A program made the translations under genes and the position numbers. Positions 32,107 through 45,000 of a DNA stretch of 64,000 nt are shown piece after piece. Location of the stretch: positions 389,501 to 453,500 of the forward strand of contig CANTUR010000145.1 of NCBI GenBank assembly GCA_947683625.1. Direction: 5' to 3'. Below the pieces are notes generated by a model, which was not told the origin of the DNA, did no database searches, and was given only the letters and a program-made list of their open reading frames with translations. The stretch is from Mallotus nudiflorus (taxonomy: Eukaryota; Streptophyta; Magnoliopsida; Malpighiales; Euphorbiaceae). Each line of letters begins with the position of its first letter. Position 1 is the first letter of the stretch.

Positions 32107-34497
32107 TATAATGACCCTTATTTTTTAAAAAATTATTTAAAATTAATTTGAGATATGTTATGTTAATAAAATTCAAAAGTTATATTTTTGTTGAAAATAT
32201 TGGTTAATTATATGTTTTTAGTAATGATTTTATATAATTTTTTAGGAAATTATTTGTATTATGTGATTTTTGATTATATATGTTAGTTATGAGTTTTTTG
32301 TTGAAATTGTTGTTAAATTATATGTTTTAAATGATTTTGAAGTAATAATTGGTATTAAAATGATTTTTTTTTTTACAAATTATTTACTATTTTTAACTAA
32401 TTACTACTAATTTTTGAAAATTATTTTCAAAGAATATATTGTTTACTGTTTTGGTGATAAAATGGGTTTTAAACTAGTTTTATTATATAATTAAACTATT
32501 TATCTAGTTAATTGTGAATTTAACCATTTTAGGTTAATTATTTGAAAATTTGGTTTTTTTATTAATATTATATAATATTTGAGATTTTATTAGTTAATTT
32601 GTGATAATTTTGGACTATTATGTAAATAATAAATTTATTTATTATTTTGAGCTTAAATGGGTATTTTATTATTTTTATGATGTTAAATTGTAATTTTAAT
32701 AATTATTTACAATTTATGTTAATTTAATTGTAAAATGAGAATTTTATTCCATTTATGAATTTTATTATCAAATATTATTTAAAAACTAGAATTTTATATT
32801 TTAGTTGGAAAATAAAGGTTTATAATATTTTTATGGATTTTTTATGATTTTTATTATTCTATTGTTTAATATTGTGGGTTTGTGATTTGTGAACCTCGAT
32901 TGGGGAATTTGTGGAGTTTGGGGTCTCAACCTGAGGTAGTGAGCTTTTTGGTTTTAGAAGTGCATTTTTTTTTATAGGATTGGCCCTAATTTTTTAGGGA
33001 GATATCCGCTTTACAAAGGAGACTTTGCCGAATTTTTAATAGATTTCTCGTAAAACATGACAATCGGTCCGAATCTAATTTTGAAATTTTGATTGAGTCT
33101 TTCTATAGTAATCTTAGAAGCGTAAATTTAGAAATTTATTATGATTTATTTATTTATTTTCTAGTTGTGCCGAGACCGAGGCCTATCAAACCAGACCCGT
33201 CGAGTTTGTCTCGTGGAGCGCAAACTTGTGAGTTGTTATTTTATGTATACATTGCATTTAAGATGCATGTTTTAGAATATACATGTTTTTATTTGTATTT
33301 ATTCATAAATTGTTTCATTAAAATGTTTAGTATATGTTGGGTATATTTTTAATATATTTTTTACATATTTCAAAATAAATGCATGTTTTATTTTTTTATA
33401 TATACTTAGAATGTTTTTAGTATATTATTGGTGTTTATTTGGCAGATTTTATGATTGATTTTAAATTTATTTAACATATATATACTTGAAATATACTTAG
33501 TTTATTTTAGGTATATATATGGTTTATTTTATTATTATGAATGTTATTATGCATTGTTTATTTTCGCATATGAATGTTTTATTTAAAATGAAGGATATCG
33601 ATAGAACGTGCTATCTAGTGGGCAACACTAGGACCGTGTACGTACCGGTGCGATAGATTTAGGGTTGAGTGAGAATCACTTGTAATGAAATATGATTTAA
33701 TTGATTGATTGATTTAAGATTTGATGTGATTGAATAGTGTGGTTGCTGGAGCTCGGTTGACCTAGTGTCTCAAGGCCAATCACACTGACAGTGAGACTGC
33801 TAGAGCTCGGTTGACGTGGTGTTTTGGGGCCAGTCTATTGTCCATAATGGAATAAGTGAATGGATTTGGAATTAAGTGAACCTATATGGCAAGAGAGTTA
33901 TTATTGATTGAGATTGCGATTAAATAGAGTTTTATTTAATCCTTTATGTATTAAAATAAAAGTTTTCTACATTGATTATATATATAAAATTAGAGTTTGA
34001 CATTTGTGTAAAATATGTGTATATGTATATATATAAGAATGTCTGATTGTTTATGGTTTAGATTGCATGTATATATATTATAATAATTCACTCAATGAGG
34101 TCTGACCCTCCTCAATTATTTTTTTCAAGAGATCTTATATTGTTAGACCTTAGTAGTAGATCTCTTCGCCGGTGTTCTTCTGCCCCGGCTAGATTATGTA
34201 AAATTTATATGTAAACTCTTATTTGTATTCTAGAAACTGCAGTAGTAGTGTTATTGTATCAGAAGAGTATTGTTTTATTCTTGATACTTTGTATCCAGTA
34301 TATAGTATGAACATCTTTTATTTATAAAGGATATTGAATATTTATATTTATATACATAATTTGAAAAATTTTAATTTAGTCATATGTTTTATTTATTTAC
34401 TGCACATGCTTTTATTTTTAAGGTTTGCTACAAGTTCTAGATTCAAAAAATTCTCGTTCCCTAGCACCAATCATGACTCCTGGTTTGGGTCGTGACA
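32107..34497 (+). mobile_element. 3' LTR of gypsy element 1
   Basis: It begins TATAATGACCC (TG mutated to TA) and ends GGGTCGTGACA, followed by the TATTA duplication. It aligns with the 5' LTR along its full length with scattered substitutions and small indels. Confidence 0.95.
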
Positions 34498-34521
34498 TAT
34501 TAATAGTATTATATATGCTTA

Positions 34522-34736
34522 TGTTTAATACCAAGACTATTAACTTTATCAGTGTTAAGAGGTTTGAAAGCAGCTCTTTATTGTCAATGATTGATAATCC
34601 AATATATACATAAGTATTTATACAATAGATCACCTAATTCTATGGAGTAGTTATAATGGAAAGAAAATACATTCAAAATAGTTTGAACTAATAAAAGTAA
34701 AGCTTTTACAAAAGGAAGAGGGATAATCCCTTAATA
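34522..34736 (-). mobile_element. 3' LTR of the copia element
   Basis: Sense ends are TATTAAGGG (start, TG mutated) and CTTGGTATTAAACA. The polypurine tract CTTGAGGGGGC precedes it in sense (34738-34750). The 215-bp length is normal for short-LTR copia. The partner LTR is not found. Confidence 0.65.
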
Positions 34737-34744
34737 TGCCCCCT

Positions 34745-35400
34745 CAAGATGGATCGTAGGTGAGCAAAAAATCTTGGCTTAACGTTAAAGAAATTAAGGG
34801 TAAGGAAGAGCTTTTATAAGAGCATCTGCCAGCTATTCAGCAGAAGAAACATGAGCTACTTGTAGGACTCCAAGCTGGACTTGTTCACGGATGAAGTGAA
34901 AATCAATAGAGACATGTTTTATTATGGAATAAGACATAGGATTTGAACAAAGTTAGGTGGCACCCATATTGTCACAATAAATAACTGGATAGGTTAGTAC
35001 CGTTATATGTAATTCAGACGGTAAAGAACAAATCTAATTTACCTCAGTTGCAGCATTAGCAACCAATCGATATTCCACTACTATAGAGGAGTGGGCAACA
35101 ATTCATTACTTTGTAAAGCTCCAAGAAATGGGATTTTGACTAAGATAAATAATGTAGGCACCAATAGAGGAAAAATCATCTTTATGTCTTCCTAAATTAG
35201 CATTGGCATAAACATCGAAAGTTAATGAGAAATTGCAATAAAGCTACATGCCATCATTAATAGTTCCTTTCAAACAGTATAGTAACCTTTTAACACATGC
35301 TTAATGGTCTGTAGTTGGATGATGCATGTATTAAGCAGTTGAAAATAAATGCTATATTTGGCCTGTTGATTAGAAGGTATTAAAGACTATTAAGGATTTC
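34745..35400 (-). pseudogene. Copia RNase H, broken
   Basis: Sense translation gives SYSIIKHVSIDFHFIREQVQ and a downstream HVSSAE..LADALIKALP block, the usual RNase H ending. Stops occur. No open frame spans it. Confidence 0.75.
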
Positions 35401-35448
35401 TCGATACTCAGTTGCATCAAGTAGTTTGGTAGCACTATGAAGTGTGAG

Positions 35449-36900
35449 CTAAGCATTAGTGGGAAGAGGTGTGAGCATAGGTTTTGCCTTTATCATGTTG
35501 GTTTTGGCCAACAAGTCTTGTATGTAGCGATGCTGAGATAGTAATAATCCAGTGGTGTTTAGCACAATTTCAATGCCTATAAAATAATACAATTGTCTAA
35601 GATCCTTAAAAGAAAATTTCCTGGCTAAAATGGTGACAAACTCATTGATCTTTATTGAGTTATCTCCCATTAGAATCATATCATCAACATAAAACCATCA
35701 TGACACATAAAAAGAGAATTGTCAACAAAGGAATTCTTAAACCCACATTGAAGAAGAAAGGTTGTAAGTTGATAGTATCATACCCTCAAAGCCTGTTTAA
35801 GTCCATATATGGCTTTATAGAGTTTGCAGACATGGTCCGGCTTATCACTATCAATGAAACTTTGAGGTTGAACCATGTATACATCCTCATATAAATGCTA
35901 TTGTAGGAATGCATTATTCATATCTAGTCATTTGAACTCCCAACCATGACTAACAATAATAAATAGAATTATATAGACTGTAGTAAGTAGGGGTGAGCAA
36001 GCCCCAATCGACCTAAAAAGTCAAACTGAAATGAGCTACTTAGGTTCGATTTTAGTTTTTTCATTTGTTAATTTTTTGGTTGGAACTAAACCTGACAAAA
36101 AAAATTGAATATTTTTATATATTATATATAAATGTGACTGTTATGTACTATAAATGAAGTTGTAGCAAAATAGTAAGATGATGTGCTTGTGGTAGAGACA
36201 TCATTGGTTTAAATCCCAGTGCTTATAAGCTTGATTTTTTTTCTTCTATTTCAAAAAAATAATGAAAACGTTCTTTAAAGGACTTGAACCTGGGTCTGTG
36301 TAGGTAAGGAAGCGTGCTACCAACCAATGAGCTAGGAAGACTTATTTTTTTTATCTTTGATTTTATTTATTATTAATCTAAAAACCAAAAATTGATCAAC
36401 ACTGACCCTAATTTTTTAATGTTAGTTCGGTTTTAAATTTTCAAAAATTTTGGTTCGGTAACCGACCAAATTTTTGATTGCTCACCCTAGTACTAGGCTT
36501 CACAACAAGACTAAATGTGTCATGATAATCAACTCCAGGTCATTTATGGAATCCCTTGGCCACCAATCATGTTTTATATCTATCAATAGAGTTTTCAGAT
36601 TTTCTTTTGATTCTAAAAATCCATTTACACTCAACTAAATTGAATTTTAGATCAGGAGTAACCAGTTCCCACACTCCATTGTTCACTAAAGCATTAAACT
36701 CTTTTGTCATTACCTACTGCCATATGGGATCCTTAAAAGCTTGTTTAACAGTGGTGGGTTTAAGCATTCTAGATAGAGCTAATTGAGCACAAAGGTTCAG
36801 TTTGTGAATTGGTTTATGGATACTTTTTCTAGCTTGAGTATAGGATGATATATTTGAGGTATATGATGAGTAGTAATAAGTATGGTAAAGAGGTTTAGAC
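35449..36900 (-). pseudogene. Copia reverse transcriptase, interrupted by a MITE
   Basis: The catalytic block FYVDDMILMGD is intact at about 35668-35700, followed by INEFVTILARKFSFKDLRQL and YYFIGIEI. The N-terminal half lies beyond the MITE (about 36500-36800). Frameshifts and a 502-bp insertion (35988-36489) make it non-functional. Confidence 0.85.
35988..36489. mobile_element. hAT-type MITE with two opposed tRNA-like modules
   Basis: Terminal inverted repeats are TAGGGGTGAGCAA and TTGCTCACCCTA. The flanks GTAGTAAG (35980-35987) and GTACTAGG (36490-36497) match at 6 of 8 bases, the TSD length of hAT elements. Inside, tRNA-like modules face each other: + strand about 36159-36229 with a box B-like GGTTTAAATCCC, and - strand about 36280-36342 with TAGCTCATTGGTTGGTAG and GGTTCAAGTCC. 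It interrupts the copia RT. Confidence 0.85.
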
Positions 36901-36918
36901 GTTGTTGAGGTAGCAGTA

Positions 36919-37890
36919 CTATGGAAGGTATATTGAGTGGCATTGGTGGTGAAGGCAAAGGTATTTATAGTAGAGATGAAAACTAAGTAGCGATAGTGTT
37001 GGATTGAGGTATGGACTTTGTAGGCTTAAATTATTCAAATCGGAAGCAAATTTTACATACTGCGAGATATAAACTTTGGAAGTATGGGGATCAAGACATA
37101 AATAAGCACTTTGAGTGGTAGAATACCTTATAAATACACATGGTTTAGAATTGGACTCTAGTTTATAATTATTATATGATTTAAGCCAAGGATAACAGAG
37201 ACATCCAAATATCTTGAGTTTAAGATAATTTGGACACTTGTTAAATATCTCTTTAAAAGGTGATTGAAAATTTAAAGTGGGTATGGGCATTCTATTTATT
37301 AAGTAAACTACTATAGCAAAAGCATTTGTCCAATAGAATATGAGAAGAGAAGCATGAGTTAAAAGAGCCAAATTAGTTTCAACAATATGCAAGTGTCTTT
37401 GTTCAACCATGCCATTATGTTATGGGGTATATGGCGGAGTGGTGAGATGAGTTATACCTTTCAAAGAGAGAAAATTTGTTATAGTAATAAACTCACCTCC
37501 ATTATTATTGTATAAAGTTTTTATAGTGGTGTTAAAGTGCTTTTCAACTATGGTTTTGAGCTGAATGAACACATCATTTACATAAGATTTATGTCTTAGA
37601 AGGTAAAACCATATAAACCTGGTGAAGTGGTCAATAAATATAACATAGTATTTAAAATTATCAATGGATACCATAGCTGATGTCCACACATCAAAGTAAA
37701 TGATCTCAAGAGGATTGGATGATGTAATTGTTGATTGGGAAAAAGATAACTTATGAATTTTATTAGATAAACATGCATTATAATGAACAAAAGAGGGTAC
37801 ATCATATGTTAAATCTAAACTATTAGAAGAGATAATGTTTTTAAAAATAAAAGTTGAAGGATGCCCTAACTTGTGATGCCAATGAGACAT
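36919..37890 (-). pseudogene. Copia integrase, broken
   Basis: 37420-37890 holds the zinc-finger region (HWHHKLGHPS; CHAC-type second pair mutated) and core: FDVWTSAMVS carries the first Asp, and TLYNNNGGEF has Asn for the second Asp. A stop follows PPYTP, then MVEQRHLHIVETNLALLTHA carries the Glu. 36919-37410 continues with YWTNAFAIVVYLINRMPIPT and FGCLCYPWLKSYNNYKLE. Two frames and a catalytic loss make it dead. Confidence 0.9.
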
Positions 37891-37941
37891 GGATGTTTTG
37901 AAACTTGAAAAAGCAAAGATAAGTTAGGTTTATGGCCACTC

Positions 37942-38330
37942 CTATATGCCTTCCTTAGTTCGACCCTTCAACAGAATCTTCCTTATGCTGAGTTCCTTTG
38001 TAACAAAAGCAATAGATAAGAATTCAATAGATGCATTATTTGAATTGTAGAATTGATAAATTGAAATAAGATTTCTTTTCATGCTTGGTACATAGAGAAC
38101 ATTGTTTAATTTAAAAAATTGAGAAAGAGTGAATAAAGTAGTAAAACTAGTGTTTATGATTGGTAATTCGCTGCCATCCCCAATCATCATATCATTGCCA
38201 CCACTGTATGGATTATACAAGGTCAAACTTTTTAAATTGAAGGAGACGTGATGAGATGCCCCATTATTGAGAAGCCAAGGTAGATTTTTGAGGTAGCTAT
38301 ATAATGTGCCTTTAGTTGCCATAGTCGAGT
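37942..38330 (-). pseudogene. Copia protease region, active site mutated
   Basis: WLLNNGASHHVSFNL has Asn where the family has the catalytic Asp (DSGAS). It continues with IGDGSELPI and LNNVLYVPSMKRNLISIYQF, typical of the copia protease. Confidence 0.85.
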
Positions 38331-38868
38331 AGCAATGTTGTTGTTATTTTGAATGGGCTACAGTTTTTATAAAAGACACCATTTGGTAGTGTGTCCTTGA
38401 ATTCAGCAAAGTTGATAGTACCCCAAATAAGGATGTTATTAATGGCTGGGATTATTGTTTGATTTTGGTGCTAAATTTCTCGTTGTGTCTAGGAAATTAT
38501 AATTATTATTACGCCATTATGAGTTTATGTGGGTAGAAACATATGCCACTATGGGAAAGAATGGTTCAGCTTTGGGAGTGGTAAGGAAAGCTTTGAAATT
38601 GACAAGCTTCTCATGTAACTCTTCAAAGGAGAAGGGTATGTCCCTTGCCTCGACAACTCAAACAAGTTCTTTAAAATTGTCTCCAAGAGCTTCAAGAATT
38701 TTATCAATAAGGTTGTTATTATTAAAAAGAGAGCCAATAAGAGCTAGCTTTTCAGCTTGAGCTTTGAGCTTTTGCAAAAATTCAAAAACTTGATTCAGAC
38801 CCTTTAGTCATCTACTTAATCAAATTTTTGAATTGTTTAATTCAACCACGAGATGATTTTTCATAGGC
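38331..38868 (-). pseudogene. Copia gag (UBN2-like) C-terminal part
   Basis: Sense translation gives EELHEKLVNFKAFLTTPKAE followed by PFFP, a standard copia gag motif; upstream lies the region that is interrupted by the gypsy element. Frameshifts are present. Confidence 0.75.
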
Positions 38869-38873
38869 GTTAG

Positions 38874-41800
38874 TGTCACGACCCAACACATGGGCCATGA
38901 TCGGCACTAGGGAACGGGAATTCTTTCGAATCCGGAACCCGTAGCAAACCTTAAAATAAAATAAAACATGCAATAATAATAATAACAAAAATAACATATA
39001 TTCTGCAACAGAAATAAAATCATAAAAATTAAATAATAATTCACCACAGGATTTAAATCAACAACTCATCTCATATATATAAATATTCCTTTAATACAAA
39101 TCTAGTTCAAATCCTTAAAATACACAACTCATACAAATATAATACAACATCCTTTTGACAATATTACAACTACTACAGTGTCTAGATCATAAAATAAAAC
39201 TCAAGTAAGCAGTTTACATAATGAAGCCGGGGCGGAAGAAATCCGGCGTAAGGGTCTGCTACTGAGGTCTGAAGACGATGACTCTCCTAAAAAATAGTCA
39301 ACGGAGGGGAGTCAGACCTCACTGAGTGAATTGTTATAATATATATACATGCATAACTAAATGGCAATGCACACAATCAAATATATATATAATAAATATA
39401 TATATAGGTAAGTACACACAGATGCATCAAAATCAATTTATATATTTCACTAAAAATCACAGTTTATAAAGGATCAAATAAAACCCTAGAAAATCGCAAC
39501 CTCAAAACAGTGTTAAACAACACTCTAGCCATACAGGCTCACTTATTTCAAGTATATTCACTTGTTCCATTTGGATAGTAGACTGGCCCCGAGACATTAA
39601 GTCAACTGAGCTCCAGCAGTTTAACTGTCAGTGTGATTGGCCCCGAGACACTTGGTCAACCGAGCTCCAACAATCACACACCTAAATCATTTCTTACACA
39701 TCAAATAATCAAATCCAATCAATCCAATCATAATCCGCAAATAGGTTAGTAATATAGCCTAAATGCTATCGGCGTACTGGTACGTACTCATTCCTAGTGC
39801 TGCCCACTAGGTAGCACGTTCTATTGATATCCTTCATTAATATATAAAACATACATTCATAAAATAAATGATGCATGATATTTAATTAAATAACAACATA
39901 AAACATATATATACTAGAAATATACCAAAATCAGGTATATTTCAAGTATATATACTTCAAATAAATTTAATTTAATTACAAAATAAACTAGAAATAAACC
40001 ATAAATAAACCTAAAAACATTTTAAGAATAATTTATTAATAAAACATGCATATAGTTGAAAATATACCAAAAATAAATCGAAAGTAAACCTAAGTAATAC
40101 TTAAATCGTTTATGCATTTTTATCAAAATATATCATACATTTCTAAAACATGCATCCTAAAACATATATATAAAATAACAACTCACTGTTTATTGCGCTC
40201 CACAAGAAGGGTCCGACAGGCCTGGTCCACTAGGCCTCGGTCTCGACGCAACTAAACAAACAAATGACAATAGAGATCAGAATACATATAATGGAAATTC
40301 CTAGAAACTCGATCTAGAATACTAGACACAAAATTAAAATAGGAATTCGACCGGACATCACGTTTTACGAGAATTCTACCAAAAATTCGACAGAACCACC
40401 CCTATAAAATGGAAATCTCTCTACTCAAAAAGTAGAGTCGGTCCTGCAAAGAAACACACTTTGAAAATAGACACAGAATTCACAATCACAATCCCTCGGT
40501 CGGACTTTAAACTACAATTCACCGACCGAGGTCCACAATTCACAGAATATTTACAAAATACTGAAAATGCCCCTTTATAATAAAAATACATTTGATCAAT
40601 CCAAATTACGTAATTAACCCTAAAACACATTAAAAATTGATAAAAACTCATTTTATTAGAAAAATCGTATATTATATATATAATTTGAAAATAATTTACG
40701 AAAAATAGTTTTAATTATTTAAAAATACTAAATAATTTGTAGAAATCATTTTTATACCCTAAATAACTATTAAAACCAATTTAATTATATTTTTAGCCAA
40801 TTTAGTGTAAAATTACCAAAATACCCCTATATATATAAATTTACTAAAATTAATCCAAAAATTCACCAAAAATACTATAATTGCTCAAAATTAATTTTCT
40901 CAACATATATTTCAATAATATCAATAAATATACTCAATTTACCAATTAATTTCAATTAAACATATAATTAACCCTATTTTTCAAAATTACATAAACTTAA
41001 TAAATTCCAAATAAATATATAAAAATTCACAAAAATTACAAATAAATTTATAAAATTCATTTCAACACCTATAATTACCATAAAATACAATTTCATAATT
41101 TAATTAATTAATTTCAGAAAATTAGAAAATAATAATAAAATAATCAAAAATACCCAAAAATCAAAATAAATTCCAAAAATTCTAAAAAAATTAAAGCATG
41201 TAGATTGAGATACAAGGATTAAATTTTATGAAGGGAGTTTTCATGAATCGATCAAATTAAAGCTGAAAAAAATTCAAAAATCCTAATAGGCCGAATTTGA
41301 AAAATTGAAACCTAGGAAAATCTAAACCATTTTAAGTGAAACAAAGCTTGGAATCACACTCACCGGAGCTCAAGGAGAAGATAGAGACTAGTGGCATCGA
41401 GTTTGGTGGCCAGAATCACGTCGATTTGAGTTGACTTCAAGTTTCGGCTATTCTTGAAAAATCCGGCCAAAACACGCCGGAAATGGGTGCTTCAGGCGTC
41501 GGGAATGGCTGGAGGTGGAGAAGGAAGGATGAGAGGCACACCAACGGCAAGAAAACCAAGTTACAGATGTCGAAATGGAGGAAAACCGATCGGGACTAAA
41601 GGAGAAAACTGAGTGGTATTTTGATAAATAATGCAAACTTTATAATTTTGATAAATAAATATGTATATATGTATATATATATATCCACACTTATATTATA
41701 ATATTATATCTATTCCCACACACAAATAATACTCACCACACAAATATTTTAATACATTATAATAATTTATACACTTATAATTAATTAATTAATATTAAAA

Positions 41801-42136
41801 CTAAATAATAAAAATTAAGGTAATTAATTAAATCCTAATTAATTTAAATAAATACACATATATACATTTTATTTAGTACTTAAAAATTATATATATGAAT
41901 TCATGCAAGTTCGTAAAACTAGCCAAAATAAATAGTATTAAATTATTTATGTGTCAATTTCTCCGAAAATACAATTCCTGGGAAAATTTTACGTAAAATA
42001 CTTAAAATAATTAATAATAATTAAAATAACTTAATAATTATCAAACATATGAAAATAATCATAAATATATACAAAAATTATTAACACTGCATATCCCGAT
42101 GCAGTATAAAAATATTTAAAAACTCAGGATATTACA
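38874..42136 (-). mobile_element. 3' LTR of gypsy element 2
   Basis: Plus-strand ends are TGTCACGACCC and GGATATTACA. At 3263 bp it keeps a segment (about 41060-41985) missing from the 5' LTR. That segment includes TATATATATA sequence at 41658-41683 and a GC-richer block (41340-41600) that looks like the promoter and transcript start region. Confidence 0.95.
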
Positions 42137-42149
42137 GTCTTCCCCCCTT
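42137..42149 (-). other. Polypurine tract, gypsy element 2
   Basis: In sense orientation AAGGGGGGAAGAC directly precedes the 3' LTR. Confidence 0.85.
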
Positions 42150-42192
42150 ACAAGAATTCGTCCCCGAATTCCAGAAAAGAATAATTATAAGA

Positions 42193-43515
42193 TCAAGAAG
42201 GGAAGAGATAAGGGTAAGAAGCTCGCATCTCAACTTCAGTCTCCCACGTATGCTCCTCAACTTTGTTGCTACGCCACAAAACCTCGACCATCAGAATCTG
42301 TTTCGATTGTAACTGTCGAACTTGATAGTCAACGATCGCTACAGGTTCTTTCACAAATGTTAGATCTTCACTCACTTCTACACTGTTAGGCTACAACACA
42401 TATGAAGGGTCTGAGATATACTTTCTCAGCATCGAGATATGAAACACCGAATGCACCTGTGACATACTTAGGGGCAAAGCCAACCGATAAGCAACAGTGT
42501 CAATTCTCTCCAGAATCTCGAATGGTCCGATATATCTCGGTGCCAATTTACCCTTTTTGCCAAATCTCATAACACCCTTCATCGAAGACACCTTCAAAAA
42601 AACAAAGTCTCCAACCTGAAACTCCACATCTCTGCGCCTAGGATCCGCATAGCTCTTCTGCCTGCTAACTACAGTCTTTAACTTGTGCTTGATCATGGCG
42701 ACTTTCTCTGCAGCATCCTGAACCATCTCAAGTCCAGTCAAAGCTCTCTCACCAATCTCATCCCAACTCAGAGGGGATCTACACTTCCTTCCATACAACA
42801 CCTTATATGGTGCCATACCAATACTACTATGGTAGCTGTTATTATATGCAAACTCTACAAGTGACAAATGATCATCCCAGCTACCTCCCAAATCCAAAAC
42901 ATATATCCTCAACATATCTTCCAGTGTCTGGATCATCCTCTCAGACTGACCATTTTTTTGAGGATGAAAAGCAGTACTAAAATCCAACCTAGTGCCCATC
43001 GCTTCCTGCAACTTCTGCCAAAAATGAGAGGTAAACACTGAACCTCTGTCTGACACAATGGACACAGGTACTCCATGAAGGCACACAATATGCTTCATAT
43101 ATAGCTTCGCCAATCTAGCTACAAAATAGGTGGCTTTCACAGGCAAGAAATGTGCAGACTTCATCAACCTGTCTACAATCACCCATATGGAATCGTATCT
43201 ATCCTTAGAACGAGGTAAACTAGCCATAAAATCCATAGTTATCCTTTCCCACTTCCACTCGGGAATAAGAAGAGGCTGAAGCTTTCCAGAAGGCTTCTAA
43301 TGTTCAGCTTTCACTTATTGACACGTCAGGCACTTAGCAACATAATCAGCGATATCCTTCTTCAGTCCATCCCACCAGTATAAATCTCTGATACTGTGGT
43401 ACATCTTAGTGACACCCGGATGTATGTTGTAAGCTGTAGAATGTGCTTCCTCTAGGATCTCTTCTCTCCAATCATCCACATCAGGAACACACAATCTACC
43501 ACTGATCCATAACAC
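42193..43515 (-). pseudogene. Gypsy element 2 integrase and chromodomain
   Basis: 43315-43515 has the zinc finger (HSTAYNIHPGVTKMYHSIRD; CLTC). 42391-43236 is an open 281-residue core: MDFMASLPRSKDRYDSI, SIVSDRGSVFTS with the second Asp, and GQSERMIQTLEDML with the Glu. It continues through FAYNNSYHSSIGMAPY to a GPFEILERI end. 42193-42375 is the chromodomain (EPVAIVDYQVRQLQSKQI; VLWRSNKVEEHTWE). A stop separates zinc finger and core, and another separates core and chromodomain. The chromodomain directs insertion to marked chromatin. Confidence 0.92.
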
Positions 43516-44140
43516 ACCATTATCATCGAGTGTGAAATTAGTGAACTCCTATCCCTCAGTACATATTGCACCTTAAACTGAGCTAGCAGTCCACCTAACC
43601 TACTAAGCTTCATCATCAGACGTTGATCCACTAACAGATGCAACTCTTGGATCAACGGTCTCTTCTCAATACTGATGTGAGCAAGACTGCCTGAGGACTT
43701 TCTACTTAAGGCATCTGTTACCACATTAGCCTTTCCCGGATGATACAAAATCTCACAATCATAATCCTTCAAAAATTCCAACCATCTTCTCTGCCTCAGA
43801 TTTATATCTCTCTGCTGGAAAATGTACTTAAGACTCTTATGATTAGTAAAAATCTCACAAGTCACCCTGTACAGATAGTGTCTCCAAATCTTGAAAGCAA
43901 AGATCACTGCAGCCATTTCAAGGTCATGTGTAGGATAGTTCTGCCCATGCTTCTTCAACTGCCTTAAAGCATAGGCTATCACCCTACCATTCTGCATCAA
44001 CACACAACCAAGGCCAACTCTAGAGGCATCACAATAAACTGTGAACTTATCCACACTGTTAGGCAAAGCTAGCACTGGGGTTATGGTCAACTTCTCCTTC
44101 AATAATTGAAAGTTGTTCTCAAGCTTCTGACCACTCAAAT
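43516..44140 (-). pseudogene. Gypsy element 2 RNase H
   Basis: An open stretch carries FTVYCDASRVGLGCVLMQNG, GQNYPTHDLEMAAVIFAFKI, RHYLYRVTCEIFTNHKSLKY and YHPGKANVVTDALSRK. The acidic residues at D, E, (T)NH and D positions look mostly preserved, with TDHKSL changed to TNHKSL. The frame ends in the linker where it joins the integrase out of frame. Confidence 0.88.
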
Positions 44141-44149
44141 CTTACATTC

Positions 44150-45000
44150 TTCTGAGTCAAGTGAGTCATAAGGGCTGCAATTCTAGAAAAATCCTGAACA
44201 AACTGCCTATAATACCTGGCTAAACCCAAAAAACTCTGAATCTCCATAATAAAAGTCGGTCTAGGCCATTCTGACACTGCTTCAATCTTCTATGAATTAA
44301 TTTGGATACCTTCTTTAAACACCATGTGTCCAAGAAAAGAAACACTCTCCATTCAGAAATCACACTTCAAGAATTTAGCATAAAGCTGATGATCTCTCAG
44401 TGTCTATAGTACAGTCCTCAAGTGATATACATGCTCCTCTATACTCCTCGAATAAACCAGTATATCATCGATGAAGACTACCACAAACTGATCCATATAT
44501 GGTCTGAATACCCTATTCATCAGGTCCATAAAAGTTGTTGGTGCATTAGTCAAACTAAAAGACATCACCAAAAACTCATAATGGCTATATTGAGTGCGGA
44601 ATGCCACTTTAGGAACATCGGCTTCACTAATCCGCACCTGATGTTAACCCAACCTCAGATCAATCTTAGAAAAGAACTGTGCACCCTGTAGCTTATCAAA
44701 AAAGTCATCTATCCTTGGGAGAGGATACTTTTTCTTCACTGTCACCTTATTCAACTCTCTGTAGTTAATGCACAGTCTCAGGGTACCATCCTTCTTCTTC
44801 ATAAATAGGACTGATGCACCCCAAGGAGAAACACTGGGTCTAATGAAACCCTTATCTAACAACTCTTGCAACTGCTCCTTCAACTCTTTCAACTTTGCAG
44901 GAGCCATTCTATAGGGTGGCATAGATATAGGAGTAGTACTTGGAACCACATCTATACAGAACTCAATCTCTCTGTCAGGTGGTAAACCTGGCAACTTCTC
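44150..45000 (-). pseudogene. Gypsy element 2 reverse transcriptase
   Basis: YRMAPAKLKELKEQLQELLD, GFIRPSVSPWGASVLFMKKK and KYPLPRIDDFFDKL occupy 44644-45000. One stop follows DLRLG, where Tyr of the GYHQ motif became TAA. 44404-44637 carries VAFRTQYSHYEFLVMSF and the intact catalytic FIDDILVYSRS. The thumb (about 44150-44400) has stops. Only a few changes break this RT. Confidence 0.9.

Larger units (their letters stand above)
25811..34497 (+). mobile_element. Chromodomain Ty3/gypsy element 1 (Tekay/Del-like), full length, decayed
   Basis: LTRs at 25811-28223 and 32107-34497 flank a primer site, gag remnant, protease tail, RT, integrase, chromodomain tail and polypurine tract. The exact 5-bp TSD TATTA at 25806-25810 and 34498-34502 shows both ends are preserved. 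Most of gag and the RNase H are deleted, and many stops and frameshifts break pol. The two LTRs show many visible substitutions, so insertion is not recent. It belongs to the same family as the element at 38874-49408, in opposite orientation. Confidence 0.95.

Noticed and set aside
36159..36342. Two real tRNA genes
   Set aside because: Both are degenerate, lack a clear acceptor-stem pairing and lie inside a MITE.
41448..41636. 62-residue Ser-rich open frame as a gene
   Set aside because: It is within the 3' LTR of gypsy element 2, in the part missing from the other LTR.
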